Source of the DNA: a virus
Virus record (IMG/VR): IMGVR_UViG_3300028864_000014
Location: 62,001 to 126,000 of that record
Length of the DNA: 64,000 nt
Strand: one strand, 5' to 3'
The notes below the pieces were generated by a model that saw only the letters and a list, made by a program, of their open reading frames with translations, ran no database searches and was not told the origin of the DNA. Both the position numbers and the translations under genes were made by a program. Positions 34,814 to 43,792 of this stretch are shown here, one piece after another. The stretch's first letter is position 1; each line of letters begins with the position of its first letter.

Positions 34814-35137
34814 ATGTCTAAATGGAAAGATTTAAATATAAATGATGAAATATTCTATGTTATCTTAAATAAAGATAACATAGAATCTTTTCTTAATAGT
34901 GAAATGAAAATAAAGGAGCTTAATATACTCAATATTACTAACAACAATGAAATTGTTATATTTGATACTGATATATTTGGTGATATTGAATTAACAATTC
35001 ATGAGTATAATTATGATAGCTATATTACTTCATATTTAGAAGAATCACTTATCATTTTATCCATAAATCACACTGGAATAATAAATGAATTAACAAAAAT
35101 ATTAGCAGAATTAAGAAAAAATAATTTTTATTCTTAA
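34814..35137 (+). CDS. Small hypothetical protein
   Basis: This 107-residue protein is not recognised. It starts MSKWKDLNINDEIFYVIL and alternates beta strands with polar turns, compatible with a small barrel. It follows clpC by two bases and ends at a terminator, so it is the last gene of the clp unit. Confidence 0.6.
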   Translation: MSKWKDLNINDEIFYVILNKDNIESFLNSEMKIKELNILNITNNNEIVIFDTDIFGDIELTIHEYNYDSYITSYLEESLIILSINHTGIINELTKILAELRKNNFYS

Positions 35138-35144
35138 TAAAAAA

Positions 35145-35171
35145 CCTCTGATTTTTCAGAGGCTTTTTTTA
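35145..35171 (+). terminator. Rho-independent terminator of the clp unit
   Basis: The stem CCTCTGA-TTTT-TCAGAGG is followed by C and a run of seven T. An A-run precedes it. Confidence 0.85.
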
Positions 35172-35188
35172 TTAAAATTGAATTGATA

Positions 35189-35203
35189 TTTTTTTATATA
35201 TAA
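35189..35203 (+). promoter_or_regulatory. Candidate late promoter (T7-ATATATAA)
   Basis: TTTTTTTATATATAA lies 44 bases before the ATG of the GH15-like gene. It is the same element type as at 15476, 37707 and 62281. Confidence 0.45.
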
Positions 35204-35247
35204 TGTTTAAAATTTGTTAAATAATTAGTATAAAAAATATCAAAAAT

Positions 35248-36351
35248 ATGTCAGATAAACATTATAAAATATATTTCCAGAGAAATTTTAAAACTTGTAA
35301 AAGATATAATGATTTTTACAATACATTACTAGACTTAGATATAAAAAATTTATTTGAAGTTCTACACAAATTAAGATTACCAAATGGTTTTTATAAAGCA
35401 TCAGTATCGACTGATTATAGTTATAGTTGGTTAAGAGATAATTTTTTTTGCTCATTTCCAGAATTATGGAATGATACAGAAAAATATATTCAAACATACC
35501 AAACATGGTTAGATTATTACAAAAATATAGAAGATCAGTATGGAAAATTTTCATCTTTGATTAAAAAAAAGAAAATAGATTTTGATTGGGAATTTCCAAA
35601 TCCAAGAATAAATCCAGATTTGACAGAGATTCATTCTGGTTGGAATCACATACAAATAGATCAAATAGGCTATTTTTTGTATGGTATTTCAATAGGAGAA
35701 AATAATGGATTGAGAATAATTAGGAATGAATCTGATATTAATATTATATCAAAAGTTATTCAATTACTAGATGCCATTGACTATCAAACTGTACCTGAAT
35801 CAGGTGCTTGGGAAGAAGGTAAAGAAGCTCCTAGAGCATCCACAATAGGAGTAATAGTTTCTGGCTTAAAATCAATTAAAATGTGTGATAATATTGATGT
35901 AGAAATTCCTGAGCATTTAATAGAAAATGGAATCAAAGCATTAAATAGTATATTACCAAATGAAACTCCTACCAGAAAATATGACTTAGCACAATTATTT
36001 CTTATTTATCCATTTAATTTATTGACAATTGAAATGACAAAAACAATATTAAAAAATATTGAAGATAATTTATTGGATGATAATGGAGTGTATAGATATT
36101 TAGATGATAAATATTATAATCATAATGGAGAAGCAACTTGGATATTTGGATTGAGCTATTTAGGATTAATATATTGTCAATTAGGAGATAAAGAAAAAGC
36201 AAGATATTTTTATGAAAAAATTATTAACGAATCAATTGATTATGAAATACCAGAGTTATATTATCATGGAACAAAAACTCCAAATGATAATAATCCTTTG
36301 AGTTGGAGTATTGCAATGACTATTGAATTGGCTCACATGCTCAAATCATAA
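35248..36351 (+). CDS. GH15-like (glucoamylase / phosphorylase-kinase alpha-like) protein
   Basis: The 367-residue protein matches the (alpha/alpha)-barrel GH15 pattern in several places: NGFYKAS..YSYSWLRDNFF near the start, GWNHIQIDQIGYFLYGI near 140, and SGAWEEGKEAPRASTIGVIVSGLKS near 190. The last has the acidic pair used as catalytic residues in the family. The final part (GEATWIFGLSYLGLIY; NPLSWSIAMTIELAHML) also fits. GH15 enzymes cut alpha-glucosidic bonds. In a phage it could act on host glycogen or surface glycan, or regulate. It stands alone between a terminator and a hairpin. Confidence 0.75.
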   Translation: MSDKHYKIYFQRNFKTCKRYNDFYNTLLDLDIKNLFEVLHKLRLPNGFYKASVSTDYSYSWLRDNFFCSFPELWNDTEKYIQTYQTWLDYYKNIEDQYGKFSSLIKKKKIDFDWEFPNPRINPDLTEIHSGWNHIQIDQIGYFLYGISIGENNGLRIIRNESDINIISKVIQLLDAIDYQTVPESGAWEEGKEAPRASTIGVIVSGLKSIKMCDNIDVEIPEHLIENGIKALNSILPNETPTRKYDLAQLFLIYPFNLLTIEMTKTILKNIEDNLLDDNGVYRYLDDKYYNHNGEATWIFGLSYLGLIYCQLGDKEKARYFYEKIINESIDYEIPELYYHGTKTPNDNNPLSWSIAMTIELAHMLKS

Positions 36352-36362
36352 TATTATAAAAA

Positions 36363-36391
36363 ATGCATCATTATCAATGATAATGATGCAT
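36363..36391. terminator. Strong hairpin between convergent genes
   Basis: A 13-bp perfect stem (ATGCATCATTATC with complement, AAT loop) is preceded by an A-run but lacks a clean T-run on the right. It probably ends transcription of the minus-strand gene, and perhaps both. Confidence 0.65.
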
Positions 36392-36422
36392 AATATTAAT
36401 ATTTAATTTTGATACACAATTA

Positions 36423-37052
36423 TCAAACAACGTTATCATTATATCTTTCCTTATTAGAGCATTCTGGAATGACTCTTATTTTAGGTATTATAGGTATTTT
36501 TAGTTCTTTTTCTTCAGATTCTTTAATCTTAATTAATCCAAAAATTGCATAATTAATCATATCAAAATAATTTGCATCGATACCTTCCGATATTATTGTT
36601 TTTCCATCATTATCTTCAATTTGTTTAGTTCTATAAATTTTCATTAAAATCAAATCTGTATAAGATTCCATTCTCATTGATCTCCATGCCTCACCATAAT
36701 CATGATTTTTATTCATCATCAATTCCTTAGATTTCTGTATATATTTATCGTATAATTTTATTCCATCATCATATGATAAATCATCTGAATTTGAATATCC
36801 TAGTTCTAATTGAATTAACCCCATTATTCCATAATTTACAATAGCTATCAACTCAGAATTTATTCCTTCATTTATTTTTATTACCGATTTGGTTTCAATA
36901 CTTCTGATTCTATTCGCTTTTATGAATATCTGATCTGTAACAGAGGTAGGTCTTAATATTCTCCAAGCTGCACCATAATCTTTCATTTTTTTAGCGTAAA
37001 TATCAGAGCAATTGTTTATTATTTGATTAAATTGTTCATTTGTTTTATTCAT
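36423..37052 (-). CDS. DUF1599 (Nmad1-type) protein, tandem duplicate
   Basis: The 209-residue protein contains two copies of the same domain: DIYAKKMKDYGAAWRILRPTS...IKANRIRSIE...INEGINSELIAIVNYGIMGLIQLEL (first half) and ELMMNKNHDYGEAWRSMRMES...MKIYRTKQIED...ISEGIDANYFDMINYAIFGLIKI (second half). This is the two-repeat architecture of DUF1599, common in Bacteroidota and named a nucleotide-modification-associated domain. A role in nucleotide metabolism is plausible. It overlaps the upstream gene by eight bases. Confidence 0.8.
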   Translation of the reverse strand: MNKTNEQFNQIINNCSDIYAKKMKDYGAAWRILRPTSVTDQIFIKANRIRSIETKSVIKINEGINSELIAIVNYGIMGLIQLELGYSNSDDLSYDDGIKLYDKYIQKSKELMMNKNHDYGEAWRSMRMESYTDLILMKIYRTKQIEDNDGKTIISEGIDANYFDMINYAIFGLIKIKESEEKELKIPIIPKIRVIPECSNKERYNDNVV

Positions 37053-37662
37053 TGTTTTTTAATATTTTATTTAGTTTATCTGATCTTTTTTCCTTCACTG
37101 ATAATCTTTCATTATCATATAGAATTTTATCAAATTTGAATTTTACTTTCAATTTACTTAAACTACAGTACCCATTATTGAATTTGAAATTATTTTCAAT
37201 GTCAATAAATTGAAATTTTGTGTAACATAATGTTAATAAGTCAGATATCACAATTTTTACTGATATTTCTTTTTTGTCACTTATTAATTCCATTAATTTT
37301 TCATACGGTTGCATTCTATTGCCAATCATCTTACAATTAAAAACAAAAGTATTATCATTAATTTCACATATAGTATCAGATAATATTTTATCATCATCAT
37401 CTAATTCAAAATAAACAGAATAAGACAAATCATCTAACTCATCTTTTTTTTCACTTGATTTCCACATGGAACCATATGAGCTAACAGGTACTCCAGTATA
37501 AACACCAGGAGAACCATTATAAATAGTAGAATAATATGGATTTGTATTTGTATTTGTATATGTATCAGAACATGCACTAAAAATACCTGATGATATGTTT
37601 GATATTGAAGTAGCTGCAGATTTTGATTTACTTGATGCGTATGAACTTGTGTTTAATGACAT
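37045..37662 (-). CDS. Probable virion-associated protein, relative of 53535-54002
   Basis: The 205-residue protein has a low-complexity Ser/Thr/Tyr/Asn N-terminus (first about 65 residues) and a beta-rich C-terminal half. That half shares segments with the 53535-54002 product (MQPYEKLMELI versus LQPFQIINNMI; LKVKFKFDKI versus LRVKFKYDKM). It ends EKRSDKLNKILKNNE, a diverged R-K-x-K-L tag. A small structural or chaperone role is inferred. It is divergent from a structural gene. Confidence 0.6.
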   Translation of the reverse strand: MSLNTSSYASSKSKSAATSISNISSGIFSACSDTYTNTNTNPYYSTIYNGSPGVYTGVPVSSYGSMWKSSEKKDELDDLSYSVYFELDDDDKILSDTICEINDNTFVFNCKMIGNRMQPYEKLMELISDKKEISVKIVISDLLTLCYTKFQFIDIENNFKFNNGYCSLSKLKVKFKFDKILYDNERLSVKEKRSDKLNKILKNNE

Positions 37663-37706
37663 TTTATTTTTTATTATTTTTATTATTTTTCTATTACAAA
37701 GTTTAA

Positions 37707-37720
37707 TTTTTTATATATAG
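37707..37720 (+). promoter_or_regulatory. Candidate late promoter (T6-ATATATAG)
   Basis: TTTTTTATATATAG followed by an A-run lies 22 bases before ATG 37743 of a structural gene. Confidence 0.5.
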
Positions 37721-37742
37721 AAAAAAATATAATAACGACAAT

Positions 37743-39629
37743 ATGTCCAGTACTAAAAAAATGATAAAGATTAATCCAAATGTCTTAATGGAATGGACAT
37801 TTGATAATGAAAATAATGTAACAGAAAATTATAAAGTTATAACTAATCTTAATGAAAACAAAAAGAGAAGTTTTCTTTCTACTATAAGCAATAATAATAT
37901 AAATAATAATTTATTTTTATTAGATACTGTTCTTAGAAAATATACTACAATTAATACTGAAAAGTATAATTTTTTACAATATCAAGATTATAATACTGCT
38001 CCTATACCATATGATAATGTAAAATTATATTTACCTACAAATTATAATTTTGTTTTAAATGAATATGTTGGATTATATGTTAAAATTTATACATACGATT
38101 ATTATAATGAGAGTATGTATGAGTTAGCTAATATTTTTTTCGATTCAACAACAAAATCAACTTCAGGTATGACTTTATCTGTTCCATTTTTATATGATGG
38201 ACAAGAATGGGGTAAATATTATGAATTTCAAATACCTTCAATTGATTATGTTTCTAATCAAAGAACAACTACATTAACAGATAATTCTGTATTAAGTAAT
38301 ACAATCAATGATAATTTTACTCTTGGAATAGGATTAAGTCAAACATCTCCAATATTTGTAGATTTTAAATATTTAGTAACAAAAGAAAATGTTCTAGGTA
38401 CTACATATTATTATTCATCTGAATCTTATAATACGTCTTTTTCAAAAAGCGCAGATTATAATACATTAGCTGTTAATATTAAAGAATCTACTGAAGGTGA
38501 TTTCTTTGAAATTAATGGTACATATGGTAATTCAAATCAAAATTTAGATAATTTTATAAGAGAAATGGAAAATAAAGGTCGTAGAATGAGAATAGAATAC
38601 GATATTTATTTATTAGAAGAAAATATTCAAACTAATATGCAAACCGTTGTTGTTTCAGGAATAGGAATAAATGATGATTTTACAAAAACTATATTATATA
38701 GACCTATTTTAACTTTTTCAAATACCACTGCTGCAATAAGAGTTGTTATGAGGGTTATTGATTTGGTTGATATGAGTACCATTGAAAGAACATCAACATT
38801 AGGATTAGATAATAACATTCAAAAATACGGCAAAAAATTAATTAGTTTAAATATACAAAATTTGAATAAAATTAAAATTTATAATGCCAAACCAGATGAA
38901 ATTGTATTAGGAAATGATTATTTATCAGGAAATATAACAACAGAAATTGTTAAAGTAAATTCTCCTCAATTAATAGAAGTTGGAAAATTGATAGTTAATA
39001 GTTCTTCTAATAGTTCTTCTACTGCTTTAACAAATAATGATTATAAAACTATGGGATTATTGAATATTGTAATTACTCCATTTGATAATATTATTCAATT
39101 TAGATTAGCATCTCTTCAATCAACAAATAGTACAACAAATCAATTAGTTATATATGATTTATCTACAATCTTAAATAATTCTGAATTAGTTCTAATATTT
39201 AAATCTGATTCTGAAACTATAGAAAAATCAATATATAAAGAAGCTACAAACGATTATGTAAATGGTATAGTCAATTTTAAAATTTTAGAAAATGATTTAA
39301 CGGTATTGAAATCAATTTATAATAAAGGATTTACAAATTTTTATTTAACATTAGTTTCAAATAATCAATCATCAACTAGCTCAAGTCAAGTTATCGGATT
39401 AGATAAAGTAAGAACTTTATTATATTCTGGTACATTTACTTTATTTGAAGATATTACATTTGTTGATAATAGTGTTAATTATATATCTGATTCAAGTAGC
39501 TCTGTTCCTATATCATCAAGTATAACATCAACTGACACCACGACATCATCAGAGTCAATATGGCCTATGGCAGGAAGAACAGTTATAATTTATACTAAAT
39601 ATAAAGATACATCTTCTACATCAAATTAA
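37743..39629 (+). CDS. Virion structural protein
   Basis: The 628-residue protein is rich in Asn, Ser, Thr and Tyr with short beta strands and Ser/Thr stretches (SSNSSSTAL; SDSSSSVPISSS), as in tail-sheath-adjacent or tail-fibre proteins. The start MSSTKKMIKINPNVLMEWTFDNE resembles particle-attached proteins of large myophages, but no named homologue is recognised. It heads a five-gene plus-strand run behind a late-type promoter. Confidence 0.7.
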   Translation: MSSTKKMIKINPNVLMEWTFDNENNVTENYKVITNLNENKKRSFLSTISNNNINNNLFLLDTVLRKYTTINTEKYNFLQYQDYNTAPIPYDNVKLYLPTNYNFVLNEYVGLYVKIYTYDYYNESMYELANIFFDSTTKSTSGMTLSVPFLYDGQEWGKYYEFQIPSIDYVSNQRTTTLTDNSVLSNTINDNFTLGIGLSQTSPIFVDFKYLVTKENVLGTTYYYSSESYNTSFSKSADYNTLAVNIKESTEGDFFEINGTYGNSNQNLDNFIREMENKGRRMRIEYDIYLLEENIQTNMQTVVVSGIGINDDFTKTILYRPILTFSNTTAAIRVVMRVIDLVDMSTIERTSTLGLDNNIQKYGKKLISLNIQNLNKIKIYNAKPDEIVLGNDYLSGNITTEIVKVNSPQLIEVGKLIVNSSSNSSSTALTNNDYKTMGLLNIVITPFDNIIQFRLASLQSTNSTTNQLVIYDLSTILNNSELVLIFKSDSETIEKSIYKEATNDYVNGIVNFKILENDLTVLKSIYNKGFTNFYLTLVSNNQSSTSSSQVIGLDKVRTLLYSGTFTLFEDITFVDNSVNYISDSSSSVPISSSITSTDTTTSSESIWPMAGRTVIIYTKYKDTSSTSN

Positions 39630-39640
39630 ATTAATTAATA

Positions 39641-40906
39641 ATGATAAATAATACTAATATAATATCAAATAGTAAAACCGATTTACTTAATGCATTAAAT
39701 ATGTCATCAGGTACAACCTTGAGTTATAATTCATCAATAGAAAATATTATAAATACGCAAGGAGGTACTATTTTATATTCATATGATAATATTATTATTG
39801 CTTCTGAAATTACAGAATCTTTTTATAATGAATTAAGCAAAAATCCTTATATTGAATATATTGATTCATTGCCTCTAAAAAAATATGGAGATATAAATTA
39901 TGATCTTATAAATCAAATTCAAACAAATACAGGAGGTACTTCAAATTTGAGTTCTATTCCTGCATCAAATTCAGGATCAACTCTTAATGGTCCAGGTAGT
40001 CAATACACTAACATATTCACAACTGGAATAAATGTAACAGGATTCACAAATGATATAACAAATTCAATAAATACTTTAAATACACTTACTACCACACTTC
40101 AAGATGGAGTATCAGGTAAGACTACTTTATCGAATAGTGGTGATATTCATCCAACTATAACAAATGAAATTTTTTCATTAAGTGCTGAAACAAATAGTTC
40201 ATTTAACTACATTATAACGGCAACAGGAACATTTCCTATTAAATATGAAATAATACCACCAAGTAATTATACTGGTACAATAGGAATTAATTTAAATAAA
40301 ATAAGTGGTGTCACATCTATGAATGGAGTATATAATTTTACATATAGTGCAATAAATTATTACGGATCAGCATCAAAAGATTTAGTTCTAACTGTTGTCG
40401 AGTATGTTAAAATAACTAACACAAATCTTATAATTAATAGTAGTTTTGGATCAAATATTACATACCAAATATTATCAAATGGTAATCCAATTTCATATGA
40501 TGCAAAATCTTTACCTGATGGATTAAGTATAAATCATTCAACTGGAGTAATTAGTGGAATTTGTAATTCTACTGGTAGTACAATTTCTGATATATCTGCA
40601 TCAGGATTAACAGGGAGTGATTCTAAACCATTATCTATTAATTCTGGATATTATCCTATCATTTCTAGTTCTGGCTCAGTTTCAGGTAGTCCATACACAC
40701 AATTTAGTTATGTTATATTATCAAATGATAGTAAATCTACATATAAAATCATAGGAAATTTACCATCAGGATTAAATTTTAGTAATAATACTATAAGTGG
40801 AACACCTAATTCTCCTGGAATAACAAATGTTTCAATTAAAGCGATTAACTCATTTGGAGAATCTACTAAAAATTTGACAATTACAATTTCAAATATTGTT
40901 ATATAA
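39641..40906 (+). CDS. Virion protein with Ig-like/cadherin-like repeats
   Basis: The 421-residue protein starts with a domain of about 90 residues shared with the next gene (GGTILYSYDNIIIASEITE...PYIEYIDSLPLKKYG). From about residue 175 it has three repeats of the putative-Ig (He_PIG) type: ...YKIIGNLPSGLNFSNNTISGTPNSPG..NVSIKAINSFGESTKNLTITIS and two earlier versions. Such repeats decorate phage capsids and tails and bind carbohydrates weakly. It is probably a surface-exposed particle protein. Confidence 0.75.
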   Translation: MINNTNIISNSKTDLLNALNMSSGTTLSYNSSIENIINTQGGTILYSYDNIIIASEITESFYNELSKNPYIEYIDSLPLKKYGDINYDLINQIQTNTGGTSNLSSIPASNSGSTLNGPGSQYTNIFTTGINVTGFTNDITNSINTLNTLTTTLQDGVSGKTTLSNSGDIHPTITNEIFSLSAETNSSFNYIITATGTFPIKYEIIPPSNYTGTIGINLNKISGVTSMNGVYNFTYSAINYYGSASKDLVLTVVEYVKITNTNLIINSSFGSNITYQILSNGNPISYDAKSLPDGLSINHSTGVISGICNSTGSTISDISASGLTGSDSKPLSINSGYYPIISSSGSVSGSPYTQFSYVILSNDSKSTYKIIGNLPSGLNFSNNTISGTPNSPGITNVSIKAINSFGESTKNLTITISNIVI

Positions 40907-40922
40907 AATAATAAAATAATAA

Positions 40923-41171
40923 ATGGCAACATCGACTCAAAGTTCTCTATTCCAAGGATTAACATATAATGATGATATAACAAATGAAATAATATCAAGT
41001 GGAGGAACTATTGTTTTCACTAAGGATAATGTAATAATGGCATCTGAAATATCAGAAGCTGAATATAGATCATTATTAAGTAATCCAAATATATACAAAT
41101 TAGATGTATTACCATTAAAAAGATATGGAAATCAAGGAATTACTTCTACTGAAATAACAACAACACCATAA
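40923..41171 (+). CDS. Small virion protein, single copy of the N-domain of the upstream gene
   Basis: The 82-residue protein aligns with the first 90 residues of the preceding product (GGTIVFTKDNVIMASEISEAEYRSLLSNPNIYKLDVLPLKRYG). It lacks the Ig-like repeats. It is likely a duplicated attachment or assembly domain. A resemblance to inhibitor-I9/prodomain folds (VIMASEIS, then P-x-[IV]) is only suggestive. Confidence 0.7.
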   Translation: MATSTQSSLFQGLTYNDDITNEIISSGGTIVFTKDNVIMASEISEAEYRSLLSNPNIYKLDVLPLKRYGNQGITSTEITTTP

Positions 41172-41193
41172 AACATAAAACATAAAATATAAA

Positions 41194-41583
41194 ATGAACT
41201 ATTTAAAAACATTTGAAAAATATGATAACTCTGATATTGATGATATTTTAAATCAGATTTCAAAATTCATAAAATCTAATTTGCGAAATCTATGGATATC
41301 TAATGATGAAATAAAAATATATATTAGAAAATCTAAAAGAAATTTTAAAGGTAATATGTATGATTTTTTTGATTTTGCTAGTATAGATGTAACTGAACCA
41401 AATAGTGGATTGTTCACAAAAATACTTAAAAAATTTGAAGAAGAATACCCAGATAAAAAAATATTTATTGAATCTGTATTAACTGAAAGATTTGCAGATT
41501 ATATTAAAAATGTTTTAAAATTTGAAGAAGAAACTCCAAATTATAGCAACAATTTTTATAAAATAAAAAGTAATATAATATAA
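41194..41583 (+). CDS. CTS-bearing GNAT-like protein
   Basis: The 129-residue protein starts MNYLKTFEKYD, a CTS-like peptide. The body resembles a small GNAT-like fold found in phage genomes: FFDFASIDVTEPNSGLFTKILKKFEEEYP, then IFIESVLTERFADYIKNVLKFEE. Usual GNATs have R/Q-x-x-G-x-G/A here; only N-S-G-L-F remains, so acetyl-CoA binding is uncertain. It overlaps the next gene start by one base and sits among virion genes. Confidence 0.62.
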   Translation: MNYLKTFEKYDNSDIDDILNQISKFIKSNLRNLWISNDEIKIYIRKSKRNFKGNMYDFFDFASIDVTEPNSGLFTKILKKFEEEYPDKKIFIESVLTERFADYIKNVLKFEEETPNYSNNFYKIKSNII

Positions 41584-42230
41584 TGAGAATAAGTTCGCAA
41601 AACAATCAGGTACTTTTTCAATTACCAACAGATATTATATCTAAGGATGTTAATGATAGAATGAGTAAATATTTATATAAAAATTGGATACCATATTTAG
41701 ATCCAATATCATACCTTAACTCTACAATAAAAGAAGTTGTCTTTCCAAGTATTACATATGAAGGTTCTGAACAAACACTTAAATTTGGAAAGAAATTTGA
41801 GCACAAACCATCAACTAATGTTTATGATACTTATAATAGTACATTAGATATTACATTTAGAAGTGTAGATTCTCATTCTAATTATTTTATGATGCAACAG
41901 ATATTCAATGAATATTATAATAATACTAGAAAATATTATTTGCCACATATTAATTTATTTATTTTAGATAAAGATGGTGATTTTTTATATTCAGTAGTAT
42001 TCAGATCAGCATTATTTAAATCATTATCAGAGGTTAGATTTATGTATCAATCAATGGATGTGTCTGAGCAAACTTTTACTGTACAATTCAAATTTAATTT
42101 TATGGATGTTTATTGGGATATAAGTGAAACTCCTGATTATAAGCAAGATAATATATTTTCTTCTGAAACTTGGGATCACACCAAAGAAATATTGCCAATG
42201 ACTAGACCCCAGAATAATTATAATTTATAA
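41583..42230 (+). CDS. Probable tail-tube or baseplate-tube protein
   Basis: The 215-residue protein has strand patterns of the T4 gp19/gp54-like tube fold (LNSTIKEVVFPSITYEG..; STLDITFRSVDSHSNYFMMQQIFNEYY; DGDFLYSVVFRSALFKSLSEVRFMYQSMDVSEQTFTVQFKFNFMDVYW). The last, a strand pair with an aspartate-rich turn before a hydrophobic strand, is typical of tail-tube proteins. It ends NNYNL, a weak form of the KFNL ending. No partner sheath gene is nearby, so a tube-initiator role is possible. Confidence 0.6.
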   Translation: MRISSQNNQVLFQLPTDIISKDVNDRMSKYLYKNWIPYLDPISYLNSTIKEVVFPSITYEGSEQTLKFGKKFEHKPSTNVYDTYNSTLDITFRSVDSHSNYFMMQQIFNEYYNNTRKYYLPHINLFILDKDGDFLYSVVFRSALFKSLSEVRFMYQSMDVSEQTFTVQFKFNFMDVYWDISETPDYKQDNIFSSETWDHTKEILPMTRPQNNYNL

Positions 42231-42252
42231 TAAATAAAACTTTTTATCTCAT

Positions 42253-42294
42253 ATGGTATATAATCTATCATAACAGTTATATTATGGTATATAA
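42253..42294 (+). repeat. Duplicated start region with six-codon mini-ORF
   Basis: ATGGTATATAA occurs at 42253-42263 and again at 42284-42294. The second copy is the start of the next gene. The first opens a six-codon reading frame (MVYNLS) that ends at 42273. It may be a duplicated initiation region or a leader peptide. Confidence 0.55.
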
Positions 42295-42508
42295 GAATTA
42301 CGGTAATTGGAATTTAGAAAATTCAATAGAGATTGATGATTTAGCTTATAAATTATATCTTATTGAGTTTGATAAAAAATATTTAAAAGGAAGTCCATAT
42401 TTAGATCAAAAAACTTTTCGTATGTATTATGTAAATGAAGATAAATATTACAAAAATGCAAAAAGAAAAATTAGACTTAAAAAAATAAAACAATTAGAAA
42501 AAAAATAA
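42284..42508 (+). CDS. Small ORFan, paralogue of 56618-56881, with basic C-terminal tag
   Basis: The 74-residue protein shares GNWNLENSIEIDDLAYKLY with the GYWDLKNSTRLDDIAYYSF of the 56618 gene 14 kb away. It ends KRKIRLKKIKQLEKK, the R-K-x-K-L tag. Function unknown. Confidence 0.65.
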   Translation: MVYKNYGNWNLENSIEIDDLAYKLYLIEFDKKYLKGSPYLDQKTFRMYYVNEDKYYKNAKRKIRLKKIKQLEKK

Positions 42509-42581
42509 ACTTTCTAATATTTATAATATACAATAAAAACAAACAAACAAATAAATTATTAACTTTTTAAAAAAAAATAAA

Positions 42582-43736
42582 ATGAATACAGAATTAATAG
42601 TAGGTGTAAATATTGGTAGTTTACCTGATCCATTTCCAGAATTGAATAATAATAAAATTCGAAAAATAAAGAGTACTGGAGACTTGAATCAAGAATATCG
42701 AGATATGTACGAACAAATGGAGAAATCTTTATCAGGAATTAAAGAGGTTAAAGAAAATCAAGTTGTTACAGGTACAATATCATCAATTAATCAAAAAGAA
42801 ATCTTAATTGATTTTGGATTTAAAGATTTTATCTATGTAGAAAAACCTAAATTGAATACAGTTGTAACTGAATTACTAGTTGGTGATTCAATTGATGTTT
42901 TAATTACATCAGTTTCAGATAAACCATATTTAATCAAAGGCTCAATTACAGAACTCATCAAACAAAATGTTCATAATAAAATGAAAGAATATTATGAACA
43001 AAGATTACCACTTATTTCTGAAGTTAAATCAATGATACCAGCAGGTTATATGATGGACATTCTTATGGATAATGTTAGAGTTGAAGCATTTATGCCTAAT
43101 ACATTAGCAGATGTTAATAAATTATCTGATTCAGAATCTATATTGGGTGTAACATTTGAAGTAATGTTAGAAACATTACAACAAGAAAAAGGTGTTTATG
43201 TAGTATCAAGAAAGAAATATTTACAATCATTAATTCCAGATGAAGTAAGAAAATTGAAGCATGATATTACCTATGAAGGTGTTATCACAGGTACAACTCC
43301 ATTTGGTGTTTTCGTTCAATTTAAAGCCACTGAAAATGGTCCTAATTGTTTAACTGGAATGGTACATAAAGCTAATATTGGTGAAAAATGGCAAGAAAAA
43401 TGGAATGAAATATTACCTGGTATGACAATTGAATTCTATGTTAAGGAAGTTATCAAAAATAATAAAATTATTCTTACTCAAATTTTAAAAGAATCTATGT
43501 GGGATAGCATTAAAGTTGGTAAAGTATTAACAGGAAAAATCAGAGACATTAAAAACTTTGGTGCTCTTATTACTTTGGATGATGAAACAACTGGACTAAT
43601 TCAAACTGCATATATTAACAGAAATGAGAAAAAATATAATGTTGGAGATGAAGTCAAAGTGAAAGTAATCTCATTAATTAAAGATGATAGAAAAATTTAT
43701 CTAAACTTTGCTGATGTGAAGACAAAATTAGATTAA
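42582..43736 (+). CDS. Ribosomal protein S1-like RNA-binding protein
   Basis: The 384-residue protein has several S1 (OB-fold) domains: about 58-125 (VVTGTISSINQKEILIDFGFKDF), a diverged one at 140-215, about 228-305 (YEGVITGTTPFGVFVQF, LTGMVHKANI) and about 312-380 (GKVLTGKIRDIKNFGALITL). Cellular S1 has six. S1 binds single-stranded mRNA and helps load Shine-Dalgarno-less messages, which suits this phage. A phage copy could steer translation. It is preceded by an A-rich leader and followed by a bidirectional terminator. Confidence 0.88.
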   Translation: MNTELIVGVNIGSLPDPFPELNNNKIRKIKSTGDLNQEYRDMYEQMEKSLSGIKEVKENQVVTGTISSINQKEILIDFGFKDFIYVEKPKLNTVVTELLVGDSIDVLITSVSDKPYLIKGSITELIKQNVHNKMKEYYEQRLPLISEVKSMIPAGYMMDILMDNVRVEAFMPNTLADVNKLSDSESILGVTFEVMLETLQQEKGVYVVSRKKYLQSLIPDEVRKLKHDITYEGVITGTTPFGVFVQFKATENGPNCLTGMVHKANIGEKWQEKWNEILPGMTIEFYVKEVIKNNKIILTQILKESMWDSIKVGKVLTGKIRDIKNFGALITLDDETTGLIQTAYINRNEKKYNVGDEVKVKVISLIKDDRKIYLNFADVKTKLD

Positions 43737-43753
43737 TATCACAATACATTAAT

Positions 43754-43785
43754 AAAAAAAGAGAATCAAATGATTCTCTTTTTTT
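43754..43785. terminator. Bidirectional rho-independent terminator
   Basis: A 15-bp stem (A7-GAGAATCA with complement, AA loop) lies between the S1-like gene and a convergent minus-strand gene. Confidence 0.85.
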
Positions 43786-43792
43786 ATTATAA

